DNA from: a virus
Direction: 5' to 3' (one strand)
Virus record (IMG/VR): IMGVR_UViG_3300033153_001498
Span: 1-45,262 of that record
DNA: 45,262 nucleotides
How positions within the stretch are numbered: position 1 is the first letter of the stretch; every line of letters begins with the position of its first letter. Shown piece by piece: positions 8,305 to 15,002 of this stretch. Position numbers and translations under genes: made by a program. Below the pieces are notes generated by a model, which was not told the DNA's origin, did not search any database, and saw nothing but the letters and a program-made list of their open reading frames with translations.

Positions 8305-8652
8305 ATGTATTTTATTGCCAGCGGTTTTTCTTTCTTTGAAGGTATGGACGACTGGTTTTATATAATTCAGTCACAAACCGAAATATTTTTAATGTCCTCC
8401 ATTGCGTATTATATTTGCCCTAACGATTATAAGGCTAAAAGCGTCCTCATGTCCGTTATGTTATATAATGGGTATATCTTATCCACCGACTGGGCAATGC
8501 TTAATGTAACGCCGTTACAGTGGTTTTGTGAAATTCTTTTGTTTTCATTGCTAGCAATTTTTCAAATAATAAAAAATTATGACCTGCAAAGTGATGCGTT
8601 CAATCACGACAATGTGTTCATTTTATTTTACAGGCCAAAAAAAGCTAACTGA
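8305..8652 (+). CDS. Membrane protein, first part of a possibly frame-split gene
   Basis: The frame is open from 8215, but I place the start near the ATG at 8305 because the earlier ATG lacks a ribosome site and lies inside the 41-residue basic gene. The product is strongly hydrophobic: segments near 'MYFIASGFSFF', 'TEIFLMSSIAYYICP' and 'FCEILLFSLLAIFQII' look like three membrane spans. It ends at 8652 immediately after a run of seven A at 8638-8644. Loss of one A would join it to the frame at 8653-9094; see the next entry and the finding. Confidence 0.55.
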   Translation: MYFIASGFSFFEGMDDWFYIIQSQTEIFLMSSIAYYICPNDYKAKSVLMSVMLYNGYILSTDWAMLNVTPLQWFCEILLFSLLAIFQIIKNYDLQSDAFNHDNVFILFYRPKKAN

Positions 8653-9094
8653 TTATTTTACAACGATTTTTGGAGTGTCAGCCTCGTCAATGTCGATTGC
8701 CACTGGTAATAAATGGTATATGTTTAAAAGAAATAGGCACACGCTACAATGTATAAAAACTATTGAACGCAAGTTTTCCGATTATGTTTTGATTGACACA
8801 CACGTAAAAATATCCAAGAATATTAGTAAGGAACTCGACGGCCTTGTAGGCAGTCAAGCCAGAACACCAAGCAGTTTATTTATAAGGTGCAGGTGTGTTA
8901 GGGTGTTCAGGGAATTTTTAACAGGGTTAGGTGATAGTTGGAAACCAAAAGGTTTTGATTTTATACCGTCCATATACATATTGAGAAGAATAAATGACAG
9001 TAAAGCAAACAATAAGCGAAGTTGTAATGACAACTGCAAACGCAAAGGTAGCAGCACTGACAGGGGTAGGAATAACAGCGCCAGCATGGGTTGA
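8579..9094 (+). CDS. Hypothetical protein, possible second half of the frame-split gene
   Basis: This frame encodes a globular-looking protein from about 8645 onward ('LTDYFTTIFGVSAS', 'GNKWYMFKRNRHTL', 'KELDGLVGSQARTPSSLF'). No convincing ribosome site or start is present, and the first 20 codons overlap the upstream gene. The simplest reading is that it continues the 8305 gene after the A7 run, with either a sequencing indel or true frameshifting. The last 34 codons overlap the holin-like gene at 8994, which is unusual. Function unknown. Confidence 0.4.
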   Translation: MTCKVMRSITTMCSFYFTGQKKLTDYFTTIFGVSASSMSIATGNKWYMFKRNRHTLQCIKTIERKFSDYVLIDTHVKISKNISKELDGLVGSQARTPSSLFIRCRCVRVFREFLTGLGDSWKPKGFDFIPSIYILRRINDSKANNKRSCNDNCKRKGSSTDRGRNNSASMG

Positions 9095-9245
9095 ATATTT
9101 AGAACTTGTTATAAACCCTATTGCAGCAGGTATAACCGCAATCGCTGCAGCACTTTACATGATATTTAAAGCTATTAACGCATTTTGCGAATGGTATTTT
9201 ATAGATTGGAAGCGCAGAAAAGAACAAATAAAACGCAGGAAATAA
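8994..9245 (+). CDS. Holin-like small membrane protein
   Basis: The 83-residue protein has a hydrophobic centre, 'VEYLELVINPIAAGITAIAAALYMIFKAI', long enough for one or two membrane spans, and ends in a strongly basic tail, 'DWKRRKEQIKRRK'. Length, topology and position just before the amidase match phage holins that form pores in the inner membrane to release the endolysin. A sequence of 'GAGAAG' precedes the start at about 8981. The holin class cannot be decided by eye. Confidence 0.65.
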   Translation: MTVKQTISEVVMTTANAKVAALTGVGITAPAWVEYLELVINPIAAGITAIAAALYMIFKAINAFCEWYFIDWKRRKEQIKRRK

Positions 9246-9249
9246 TACC

Positions 9250-9660
9250 ATGCGAGATATAACACAACACATAATTCACTGCTCCGACACACCAGAGGGG
9301 CGCCACACAACAGTTGAAGATATTAAAAAATGGCACACAGATCCAAAGCCTAAAGGCAACGGATGGAGTGACATTGGTTATCATTTTGTAATATACGTTG
9401 ACGGCTCTTTGCACGCTGGGCGAAACATCCAGGCCCCAGGTGCGCACGCTTATGGGTTTAATAAAAACAGCATTGGCACATGTATCGTTGGCAACGGCTA
9501 CCCAAACCCTGCACAGTTGGTGGCATTGAAACAACTGGACAAAGCTGCTAGAATGTTCTTTGGACCTATTGAAACTTTAGGGCATTGCGATTTAAAAGGC
9601 GTGAAGAAAACCTGCCCTAACTTTGATGTACGGAAATTTTTTATAAAAGAAGGTGTTTAA
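9250..9660 (+). CDS. Endolysin: N-acetylmuramoyl-L-alanine amidase (T7 lysozyme type)
   Basis: The 136-residue protein cuts the amide bond between muramic acid and the stem peptide of peptidoglycan. Zinc-ligand positions of the amidase_2/T7 lysozyme family are visible: His10 in 'IIHCSDTP', His112 in 'GHCDLKG' and Cys122 in 'KKTCPNF', with Tyr44 in 'GYHFVIY' and Lys120 as likely catalytic residues. There is no signal peptide, so it depends on a holin. T7 lysozyme also inhibits its own RNA polymerase, but no such polymerase gene is present here. Confidence 0.93.
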   Translation: MRDITQHIIHCSDTPEGRHTTVEDIKKWHTDPKPKGNGWSDIGYHFVIYVDGSLHAGRNIQAPGAHAYGFNKNSIGTCIVGNGYPNPAQLVALKQLDKAARMFFGPIETLGHCDLKGVKKTCPNFDVRKFFIKEGV

Positions 9661-9662
9661 TT

Positions 9663-9830
9663 ATGAAAACAATTTTAAACTTACTACGACAAAAAACAAC
9701 ATGGACCGGTATCGTTGCTATAGCGACAGCACTTGGTGCAACAATCAAGCCTGAGCTTGCAGTAGAAATTTCTGCAGCTGGTATGTCTGTTGCAGGTGCA
9801 TTGCTTATTGCATTTGATGAGAAAAAATAA
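9663..9830 (+). CDS. Small hydrophobic protein, probable second holin/antiholin
   Basis: This 55-residue frame runs from ATG at 9663 to TAA at 9828-9830. The sequence has a short basic N terminus, 'MKTILNLLRQKTTW', then two hydrophobic stretches ('GIVAIATALGATI', 'AAGMSVAGALLIAF') with a charged end, 'DEKK'. Small two-span proteins like this often lie next to endolysin genes and act as holins or antiholins. Its stop overlaps the next start (TAATG). Two holin-like genes flank the amidase. Confidence 0.6.
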   Translation: MKTILNLLRQKTTWTGIVAIATALGATIKPELAVEISAAGMSVAGALLIAFDEKK

Positions 9831-10039
9831 TGTGGGTTAAACTCATATTAGCTTTTAAAGATTATTTTGGTCTTTTGTTTGTATCTATATCAAAGGACCT
9901 GCAAAAACGTGGGGTGATAAAACGTGCTAGAAAATCTGTTGAAATACGTGAGGCTGTTGAGCTTCTGTCTGATGATGAGCTTGATAAGCAGTTGCTCAAG
10001 CATACAAGGGTGCGAAATAGTAAGAAAAATAATTCTTGA
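9830..10039 (+). CDS. Probable inner-membrane spanin-like protein (Rz role)
   Basis: The 69-residue product starts with a hydrophobic segment, 'MWVKLILAFKDYFGLLFVSI', and continues as a charged helical tail. The reason to consider an Rz-type role is architectural: a lipoprotein gene of Rz1 type is nested within it in another frame. It is shorter than usual for an inner spanin and lacks an obvious long coiled coil, so the assignment is uncertain. Confidence 0.45.
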   Translation: MWVKLILAFKDYFGLLFVSISKDLQKRGVIKRARKSVEIREAVELLSDDELDKQLLKHTRVRNSKKNNS

Positions 10040-10118
10040 CTATGACGACGTGCTAACACGGCGCACCAAAGAGCAAATATTATCGCACAATAAAACAATC
10101 GAAAAGCATTGCGAATAG
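9924..10118 (+). CDS. Outer spanin-like lipoprotein (Rz1 type)
   Basis: This 64-residue product is read from GTG at 9924 (GGGGTGA at 9911-9917 upstream). It has a lipoprotein signal: charged start, hydrophobic 'LLSFCLMMSLISSC' and the lipobox Ile-Ser-Ser-Cys. The mature part contains 'DDVLTRRTKEQILSHNKTIEKHC', which matches a segment common to Rz1-like outer spanins (Asp-Val-Leu-Thr-Arg-x-Thr-x-Glu-Gln-Ile). It would sit in the outer membrane and help fuse the two membranes at lysis. It is nested out of frame in the 9830 gene and extends beyond it. Confidence 0.8.
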   Translation: MLENLLKYVRLLSFCLMMSLISSCSSIQGCEIVRKIILDYDDVLTRRTKEQILSHNKTIEKHCE

Positions 10119-10120
10119 TA

Positions 10121-10142
10121 AAAAGCCCCAGCAGGGGCTTTT
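10121..10142. terminator. Bidirectional intrinsic terminator
   Basis: The perfect stem AAAAGCCCC / GGGGCTTTT encloses the loop AGCA, so both strands present a GC stem followed by T residues. It sits exactly between the rightward lysis genes (ending 10118) and the leftward recombination operon (ending 10145), and stops transcription from both sides. Confidence 0.93.
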
Positions 10143-10144
10143 GT

Positions 10145-10657
10145 TTATTTAATTTTTAAATTTTCCTGCAACTGTTCAAATGTAACAGCCGCCTCAATTT
10201 CACCAGTGTGTATTTTACGGTGACAAGCAGGGCAGCACCAAATAACATCAAGTGGCTTTGTGTAGTCGTAATGGTGGCCATGTATTCTTTTATTGCCTAC
10301 AAGGCATTGACTGCACAATATTGGTTTAAATAACTTGCCGTCACGTACAGCGTTGTTTAGCATGTTTTTAGCCTTAGTTTTCGTTGGATTTATCTTTGCA
10401 TACTTTAACTTTGACCTTTTAACAGCATCCGCACCAGCGTGTGTTTTTTGATATTCGGACCTTGCTTTAACTCTATGAGGTAGCATAGCCCTTTTTCTGT
10501 CGTATTCTTTTATATTATCTATGTTAGATTTATAATTCTCCTGAACATCAGATTTATTACAAGACTTACACTTATTTACACGTCCGTCTTTCATTTGTTT
10601 ATGCTTGTAGAACTCTGTTAGCGGTTTTTCTATATCGCATTTAAAACATTTTTTCAT
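10145..10657 (-). CDS. HNH endonuclease with zinc-finger N terminus
   Basis: The 170-residue protein carries Cys-x2-Cys pairs at the N terminus ('KKCFKCDIEK', 'NKCKSCNK'), a basic middle and a C-terminal HNH domain. The HNH core is 'CSQCLVGNKRIHGHHYDYTKPLDVIWCCPACHRKIH': two more Cys pairs bind zinc, and His-His followed by Asn/Asp-type and His residues forms the active site. It is the last gene of the leftward operon and its start lies next to a hairpin (10659-10693). It is probably a self-propagating homing-type nuclease, or a DNA-processing helper; context alone does not decide. Confidence 0.85.
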   Translation of the reverse strand: MKKCFKCDIEKPLTEFYKHKQMKDGRVNKCKSCNKSDVQENYKSNIDNIKEYDRKRAMLPHRVKARSEYQKTHAGADAVKRSKLKYAKINPTKTKAKNMLNNAVRDGKLFKPILCSQCLVGNKRIHGHHYDYTKPLDVIWCCPACHRKIHTGEIEAAVTFEQLQENLKIK

Positions 10658-10658
10658 A

Positions 10659-10693
10659 AAAATAGGGTACCTTTCATTTTGATACCCTATTTT
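10659..10693 (-). terminator. Hairpin that may terminate or hide the HNH ribosome site
   Basis: AAAATAGGGTA at 10659-10669 pairs perfectly over 11 bases with TACCCTATTTT at 10683-10693, with a 13-nt loop. On the leftward transcript the loop contains AAAGG, the only ribosome site for the HNH gene, and the stem ends one base before its ATG. The A/U-rich ends also resemble a terminator. It should reduce HNH expression relative to the upstream operon. Confidence 0.7.
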
Positions 10694-10719
10694 AACATAT
10701 CTATATAGTAAGTGCCATT

Positions 10720-11034
10720 TTAAAATGGTATTTCACTATCAAACGCTGCATCATCTGCAGGGGCTGGTGTTTTCTTTTTGGCAGGAGCCGATTGTTGATC
10801 ATCATTGCCTTTAGGTTTAAACAATGAAACCATTACATTTGAACGTCCGTCAGGGCTTACAACACCTGCTGGGTTAAATGTACGGTCAAGCAACATGTAG
10901 CGGTTTTTGCTACCGTCGTCTTTTTCAGTTTCAAGTATGGCACCAACATTAAGGAATTTACCTTTTGTGTTACCTTCCTTGTCTGTAAATTCGCCAGTTC
11001 GTACTGCCATGTCGTAAAGTTTTTTTGTACCCAT
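10720..11034 (-). CDS. Single-stranded DNA-binding-like protein
   Basis: The 104-residue product has an OB-fold-like N-terminal half ('GKFLNVGAILETEKDDGSKNRYMLLDRTFNPAGV'), a linker rich in Pro, Ala and Lys, and an acidic C-terminal tail 'AAFDSEIPF'. That acidic tip with terminal Pro-Phe is the hallmark of bacterial and phage SSB proteins, which use it to recruit partner proteins. The gene lies next to recT and the exonuclease, as expected. It is shorter than E. coli SSB. I call it SSB-like rather than a proven SSB. Confidence 0.7.
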   Translation of the reverse strand: MGTKKLYDMAVRTGEFTDKEGNTKGKFLNVGAILETEKDDGSKNRYMLLDRTFNPAGVVSPDGRSNVMVSLFKPKGNDDQQSAPAKKKTPAPADDAAFDSEIPF

Positions 11035-11056
11035 AGTATTTTATTCCTTTATTTTT

Positions 11057-11827
11057 TTAAAATAGATCGTTCGGATCTTCTTGGTTTTTGTTTTCTGCTG
11101 GTGTCTCAACGACCTCAGCTTCCACAATCTCAGCCTCAACCACTACGGTTTCAACCTCAGGCTCGCTTGTAACAGCTTCCTTAACTATTTGTGACGCCAT
11201 AGTGCTGCCAGCCTTTTTAACTGGCTTAGGTTTGGCCTCATTGGCTGCAATATCACGCATTTCATCGTCAGTTTGCATACCCATTAAAATGTCAGGTGCA
11301 TACAGGCGCCCAAAGAACGCTGCAGCACGATACATTATCATAAGTTCTGGCATGGTTTTCCACTTGGATCCAGACTTGCTTATCCAGCCCTCGGCTTTCG
11401 CCATGGTCATTGTTACGGTCGGGCCTTCTAACACGTCGCCAGTTTCCTTGCAATATGTCCAAGCCTGACATGTGTTGCCAGTTTCTTTGCTGTGGCCCTT
11501 TTTAAAGCGCAACGATTTAAACCTACCACAACTGTTAAGCGCGCCAATAATAAACGAGCTTGACCAGCTAGGGCGTCCGTGGATAATGTTCAGGCTTTGC
11601 ATAACCGCAATAGGTGTTGCACCGATACGCTGTGCCATTTCAAGCGCAAGCATAGTGTCACCGATATTGTTTTTATACGATGCTGGTACAATACTTGATG
11701 CACACAACGCCTTTGCCATGCGCTGCGCATCTTCAAAGCACTGTATATTAGTAAATACAGACGCATTTGTTGACGTTAACGCTGGTTTTGTTTCCTCAAC
11801 CGTTTGTATTGCTGTTTTTTCAGACAT
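11057..11827 (-). CDS. recT: RecT family single-strand annealing protein
   Basis: The 256-residue protein anneals complementary single strands during phage recombination. The RecT family core is visible: 'MALEMAQRIGATPIAVMQSLNIIHGRPSWSSSFIIGALN', 'KGHSKETGNTCQAWTYCKETGDVLEGPTVTMTMAKAEGW' and 'MIMYRAAAFFGRLYAPDILMGMQTDDE'. The last 50 residues are a low-complexity Glu/Val-rich tail, which is common in these proteins. The start overlaps the preceding gene and it is followed by the SSB-like gene, giving the classic exonuclease-annealase-SSB set. Confidence 0.93.
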   Translation of the reverse strand: MSEKTAIQTVEETKPALTSTNASVFTNIQCFEDAQRMAKALCASSIVPASYKNNIGDTMLALEMAQRIGATPIAVMQSLNIIHGRPSWSSSFIIGALNSCGRFKSLRFKKGHSKETGNTCQAWTYCKETGDVLEGPTVTMTMAKAEGWISKSGSKWKTMPELMIMYRAAAFFGRLYAPDILMGMQTDDEMRDIAANEAKPKPVKKAGSTMASQIVKEAVTSEPEVETVVVEAEIVEAEVVETPAENKNQEDPNDLF

Positions 11828-12111
11828 TATTTTACCTCCAATATTTTAGTTGCTTGTCGCTCAAGCTGGTTTAAGGCACCAGAAAATCCAGGCCAGCCAA
11901 TATCATTCTTGAGCATTGTTATAACCTTTATAGGGTTTATATGGCTATTTTTCAGGTTTAGCGTTGTAACGCCTGCATGCACACCGTGATCAAAATGAAA
12001 CTGCCATTTCTTTTTATCGCTATCGTAAGTGTAATTATCAGCAACCTTAATAAGATGCCTTAACGCAACCTGCTTTGGATTTGGCCATGTGTTTACAAAT
12101 GTTGGTAACAT
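11827..12111 (-). CDS. Hypothetical protein between exonuclease and annealase
   Basis: The 94-residue product is basic and soluble, with several aromatic residues ('YTYDSDKKKWQFHFDHGVHAG'). It overlaps the stop codon of the exonuclease and the start of recT by one base each, so the three are translated together. A role as a partner of exonuclease or annealase is likely from position. I do not recognise a family, and no nuclease or zinc motif is present. Confidence 0.65.
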   Translation of the reverse strand: MLPTFVNTWPNPKQVALRHLIKVADNYTYDSDKKKWQFHFDHGVHAGVTTLNLKNSHINPIKVITMLKNDIGWPGFSGALNQLERQATKILEVK

Positions 12112-13118
12112 TAGTCGTTCTCCTTAATTAGCAGGCGCCTTGAACCAGAGCGGCCTTTTGATTTAACAACGGTTGCACTTTCACCTTGCAGGACAATAAT
12201 CGAGTCCTTGCCATCGTTGACAATTATCTCACCATCATCACCATGCTCAACCACAAACACTTTATCAACACCATCCTTGCTGCGCTTGGCGCTAACATTA
12301 AAGCCAGCTGTAAATGCCTTAGCGTGGTCACCAACAGCCTCAAGTATTTCAGCTTTAAGTGCTTTTTCTTCTTTTTCAGCTTCCTTACGGACACTATTAA
12401 CATCGAAATAATCAGCGCACAACGTAGAAAATGATTCGTTTTCCATCATGTCAACATCTGTGCCGTCGTCCTTGCTGTACATTTCAATAAGAAAGTCAGC
12501 ATCGTCATGGTAGTCTGCTGGTGGCACTTCGTCTTTTTCAATGCTTTCCCAGAACTCGTTAACTTTTTGCTCAATGGCTTTACACATTTCAACATCATAG
12601 TCACGAATAAACACACCAGCATCGTTACCACCTTTAAGGTACCCAACGGCGCCCCATGTTGAGCCAGTTACGTGCAGCTGGTCTTGCAGCTGTATTTCAA
12701 TGTGTGCTGGGGCTTCGTCGTCTTCCCACTTGTCATTATGTACAAACCAGTCAACGTTTTTAATTTCAAGTATGCCAAGGCCACGCTCAGGACACATTAT
12801 AAAAAAGTCAGGTGTTGCACCCATGCGACACTTGACATGTCTAAAGTAGGCGCCTTGGTGTTCTGGGTTTACAATTTCCCAGCCGTTGTCTTCACAGATA
12901 CCCTCGGCAATTGTGCGCTCTAGGCGGCGACCCCACAACATGCGGTCGTTGTCTTCTAATTCATCAATTTCTTGGTTTTTCTTTTGATGCCATAGCTTAA
13001 ATGGTGTGCAGTATGGACTTGCACCAAACAACGCAGCGGCCTCGGTTGCGGTTACGTCTTCCAGACGCAGCCCCAGCCATTCAGCTTTTGTTGCAGGTTT
13101 ATGTATGAGTTGTTTCAT
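12111..13118 (-). CDS. YqaJ-type / lambda exonuclease-like recombinase nuclease
   Basis: The 335-residue protein digests one strand of double-stranded DNA to give single-stranded ends for RecT. The N-terminal YqaJ domain shows 'WLGLRLEDVTATEAAALFGASPY', 'WGRRLERTIAEGICEDNGW', 'MGATPDFFI', 'LGILEIKNVDWF' and 'IQLQDQLHVTG', which supply the Glu, Asp, Glu-x-Lys and Gln of the PD-(D/E)xK site. The C-terminal third is a helical Lys/Glu-rich extension. It is the first gene of the leftward operon, expressed from the promoter at 13155-13183. Confidence 0.92.
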   Translation of the reverse strand: MKQLIHKPATKAEWLGLRLEDVTATEAAALFGASPYCTPFKLWHQKKNQEIDELEDNDRMLWGRRLERTIAEGICEDNGWEIVNPEHQGAYFRHVKCRMGATPDFFIMCPERGLGILEIKNVDWFVHNDKWEDDEAPAHIEIQLQDQLHVTGSTWGAVGYLKGGNDAGVFIRDYDVEMCKAIEQKVNEFWESIEKDEVPPADYHDDADFLIEMYSKDDGTDVDMMENESFSTLCADYFDVNSVRKEAEKEEKALKAEILEAVGDHAKAFTAGFNVSAKRSKDGVDKVFVVEHGDDGEIIVNDGKDSIIVLQGESATVVKSKGRSGSRRLLIKEND

Positions 13119-13147
13119 ATTGTTTTCCCTTTATTAAAATTACCAAC

Positions 13148-13165
13148 TTTGGGGATAATACCAAA
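13148..13165. promoter_or_regulatory. Operator site 1, TTTGG-N8-CCAAA
   Basis: TTTGGGGATAATACCAAA is an 18-bp partial palindrome with arms TTTGG and CCAAA. It covers the -10 region of the leftward promoter, so a bound regulator would block the recombination operon. A second copy lies exactly 100 bp to the right (13248). Confidence 0.75.
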
Positions 13166-13183
13166 AACAAAACAACAGAGCAA
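13155..13183 (-). promoter_or_regulatory. Leftward early promoter for the recombination operon
   Basis: Read on the minus strand, TTGCTC (13183-13178) and TATTAT (13160-13155) are separated by 17 bases, close to the sigma70 consensus. Transcription would run into the exonuclease gene starting at 13118. The -10 element lies within operator 1. Confidence 0.8.
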
Positions 13184-13220
13184 GTCCTAAATAGGATAAA
13201 AAAATGAATAACAAATGATG

Positions 13221-13249
13221 TTGACATTTAATATTATATTATGTAAGTT
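13221..13249 (+). promoter_or_regulatory. Rightward early promoter for the regulator-helicase operon
   Basis: A perfect -35 element TTGACA (13221-13226) is followed at 17 bases by a weak -10 TAAGTT (13244-13249). The -10 overlaps operator 2. It would transcribe the HTH gene at 13284, then the helicase and methyltransferase genes. Confidence 0.65.
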
Positions 13250-13265
13250 TGGGGAATAAACCAAA
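13248..13265. promoter_or_regulatory. Operator site 2, TTTGG-N8-CCAAA
   Basis: TTTGGGGAATAAACCAAA matches operator 1 at most positions and overlaps the end of the rightward -10 region. It lies 18 bp upstream of the HTH gene start, the expected place for self-repression. Confidence 0.75.
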
Positions 13266-13283
13266 AACAAAGGAGAATACTTT

Positions 13284-13508
13284 ATGACACCTGCAGAAAG
13301 GATTGTCGAACTATTTGGCGGCATTAAAGAAACATCTGCTGCGCTGGGTCTATCAGAGTCGTCTGGTACTGTTTACCGCTGGCTTGGAAACAGTAAAAAA
13401 GACAAGCAAACACGTAGTGGCAGCATTCCAATGAAACACCGCGACAGAATTTTAGAAATTTCTGACGAAAAGGGCTGGGGTCTTAAATACGAAGACCTGC
13501 GAGGCTAA
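13284..13508 (+). CDS. Small HTH transcriptional regulator (Cro/YdaS-like)
   Basis: The 74-residue protein has a helix-turn-helix pattern near residues 5-35: 'AERIVELFGGIKETSAALGLSESSGTVYRWL'. The wording 'ALGL..S.TVYRW' is typical of short Cro-like, YdaS-like or carph-isopro phage DNA-binding proteins. A good ribosome site AGGAG lies at 13271-13275. It is the first gene of the rightward operon and has a palindrome immediately upstream, so it probably binds TTTGG-N8-CCAAA and regulates itself and the diverging operon. No second, CI-size repressor was found. Confidence 0.8.
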   Translation: MTPAERIVELFGGIKETSAALGLSESSGTVYRWLGNSKKDKQTRSGSIPMKHRDRILEISDEKGWGLKYEDLRG

Positions 13509-13544
13509 AAATAAAAACAAGTTGGTAAATATTAAGGGGTTTAA

Positions 13545-15002
13545 ATGACAGAGTTAACGACCAGTAAAGGTTATTGTGCAGGTAGCATTTCTGTAAAATT
13601 AAGGGATGAGCAAAACGATTTTGTAGATGGTATTCGGCATTCTGTTTTTGCGCACAAAATTACACTTGCCGTCGCATCACCTGCATTTGGTAAAACATAT
13701 TGTGCAGGATTTATTGCAGCAAGCGCAATAGAAAAAAAACGCACTGTCATGTTTTGCGTACACAAAAGGCAGCTGCTTATACAAACAGCAAACAGTTTTA
13801 AAAATCTAGGCATTAAGTATGGCTTTATTGCTGCAAAGTTTCCAAAGAACCCATACGCATCTATGCAAATTGCAATGATTGGCACGTTAAATAATAAATA
13901 CCTAGACTTGCCAGTGCCTGATATTTTTATTGCAGATGAGGCGCATTTAAGTATGTCACCAACTTGGCAAAAAATTATACGCCATTACCTAGACAACGGC
14001 TGTTATGTTATCGGCCTGACTGGTACGCCGATACGTTTAAGTGGTCAAGGCATGGGTGAGCTATATAACGACATGGTTTTAAGCAAGTCACCTGAATGGT
14101 TGATTGAAAATAAACGCCTATCTGATTATAAACTTTATGCGCCAGTTAAGCCTGACATGAGTAAAGCTAAAATGTCTCGCGGCGATTATACAATTGACAG
14201 CGTGCTTGATGTTATGGATAACGGATCCGTTTTAGGTAACGCTGTAAAATACTGGAAAAAATTCGCACAAGGTAAGCGCACAGCTATTTACTGTGTTGAT
14301 GTGGCCCACGCGCAAAACACCGCAATGATGTTTAACGCCCACGGCATACCAGCTGCTTATATCACAGGTGACTCAACAGACGCTGAAATCAGAAAAGCAA
14401 TCATGGACTTTGCCGATAATAAAATATTGGTACTGTGTAGCTGTAACATGATATCAGAAGGTTTTGACCTATCCGCTACCGTTGGCAGGGATGTAACCAT
14501 TGAGGCTGCCATATCGCTGCGCCCAACGCAATCACTGGCATTATATCTGCAACAGATATTCAGGGCGTTACGTTATAAACCATTCCCTGCAATATTGATT
14601 GACATGGCTGGTAATACAGCACGTCACGGCCTGCCTGACCATGACCACCAGTGGACACTTGAAGGGCAGAAAAAAAAGAAACGTAGAAAAAAAGACGATG
14701 AAGAGGAAGACATTAAAATTAACACATGTCCCAAATGCTTCATTTGCCATGAGCCAGCGCCAGTATGCCCTGACTGTGGCCACATTTACGAAATTAAAGA
14801 GCGTACACTTGACGAGGTTGACGGTGACGTTGAAGAAATTGACAAGGACGAAATTAAACGCCAGCTTGCAAAAATTCGCAACACGGAAGAGTCCAAGTGT
14901 CAAACAGAAGAGGACTTTAAAGAGTTAGGTAAACAAAGAAACTATAAACCAGGCTGGGCGAGAAAACGCTGGCAGCTTAGAATGCAAAGGAAAAGCAACT
15001 AA
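13545..15002 (+). CDS. DEAD/DEAH-type superfamily 2 helicase
   Basis: The 485-residue protein uses ATP to unwind nucleic acid. Motif I is degenerate, 'ASPAFGKTYCAG' (residues about 44-55), motif II is 'IADEAH' (about 128-133), motif III-like 'GLTGTPIR' (about 160-167) and motif VI 'QQIFRALRYKP', where the usual Gly is replaced by Phe. The C terminus has 'CPKCFICHEPAPVCPDCGHIY', a zinc-binding ribbon, after a run of Lys and Asp/Glu. Position after the regulator suggests a role in early DNA replication or recombination, similar to UvsW/RecG-like phage helicases, which is inference. Confidence 0.88.
   Translation: MTELTTSKGYCAGSISVKLRDEQNDFVDGIRHSVFAHKITLAVASPAFGKTYCAGFIAASAIEKKRTVMFCVHKRQLLIQTANSFKNLGIKYGFIAAKFPKNPYASMQIAMIGTLNNKYLDLPVPDIFIADEAHLSMSPTWQKIIRHYLDNGCYVIGLTGTPIRLSGQGMGELYNDMVLSKSPEWLIENKRLSDYKLYAPVKPDMSKAKMSRGDYTIDSVLDVMDNGSVLGNAVKYWKKFAQGKRTAIYCVDVAHAQNTAMMFNAHGIPAAYITGDSTDAEIRKAIMDFADNKILVLCSCNMISEGFDLSATVGRDVTIEAAISLRPTQSLALYLQQIFRALRYKPFPAILIDMAGNTARHGLPDHDHQWTLEGQKKKKRRKKDDEEEDIKINTCPKCFICHEPAPVCPDCGHIYEIKERTLDEVDGDVEEIDKDEIKRQLAKIRNTEESKCQTEEDFKELGKQRNYKPGWARKRWQLRMQRKSN

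Noticed and set aside
13284-13508. Temperate lysogeny repressor
   Set aside because: The protein is only 74 residues and no integrase, excisionase or attachment site was found, so lysogeny is unsupported even though a regulator is likely.
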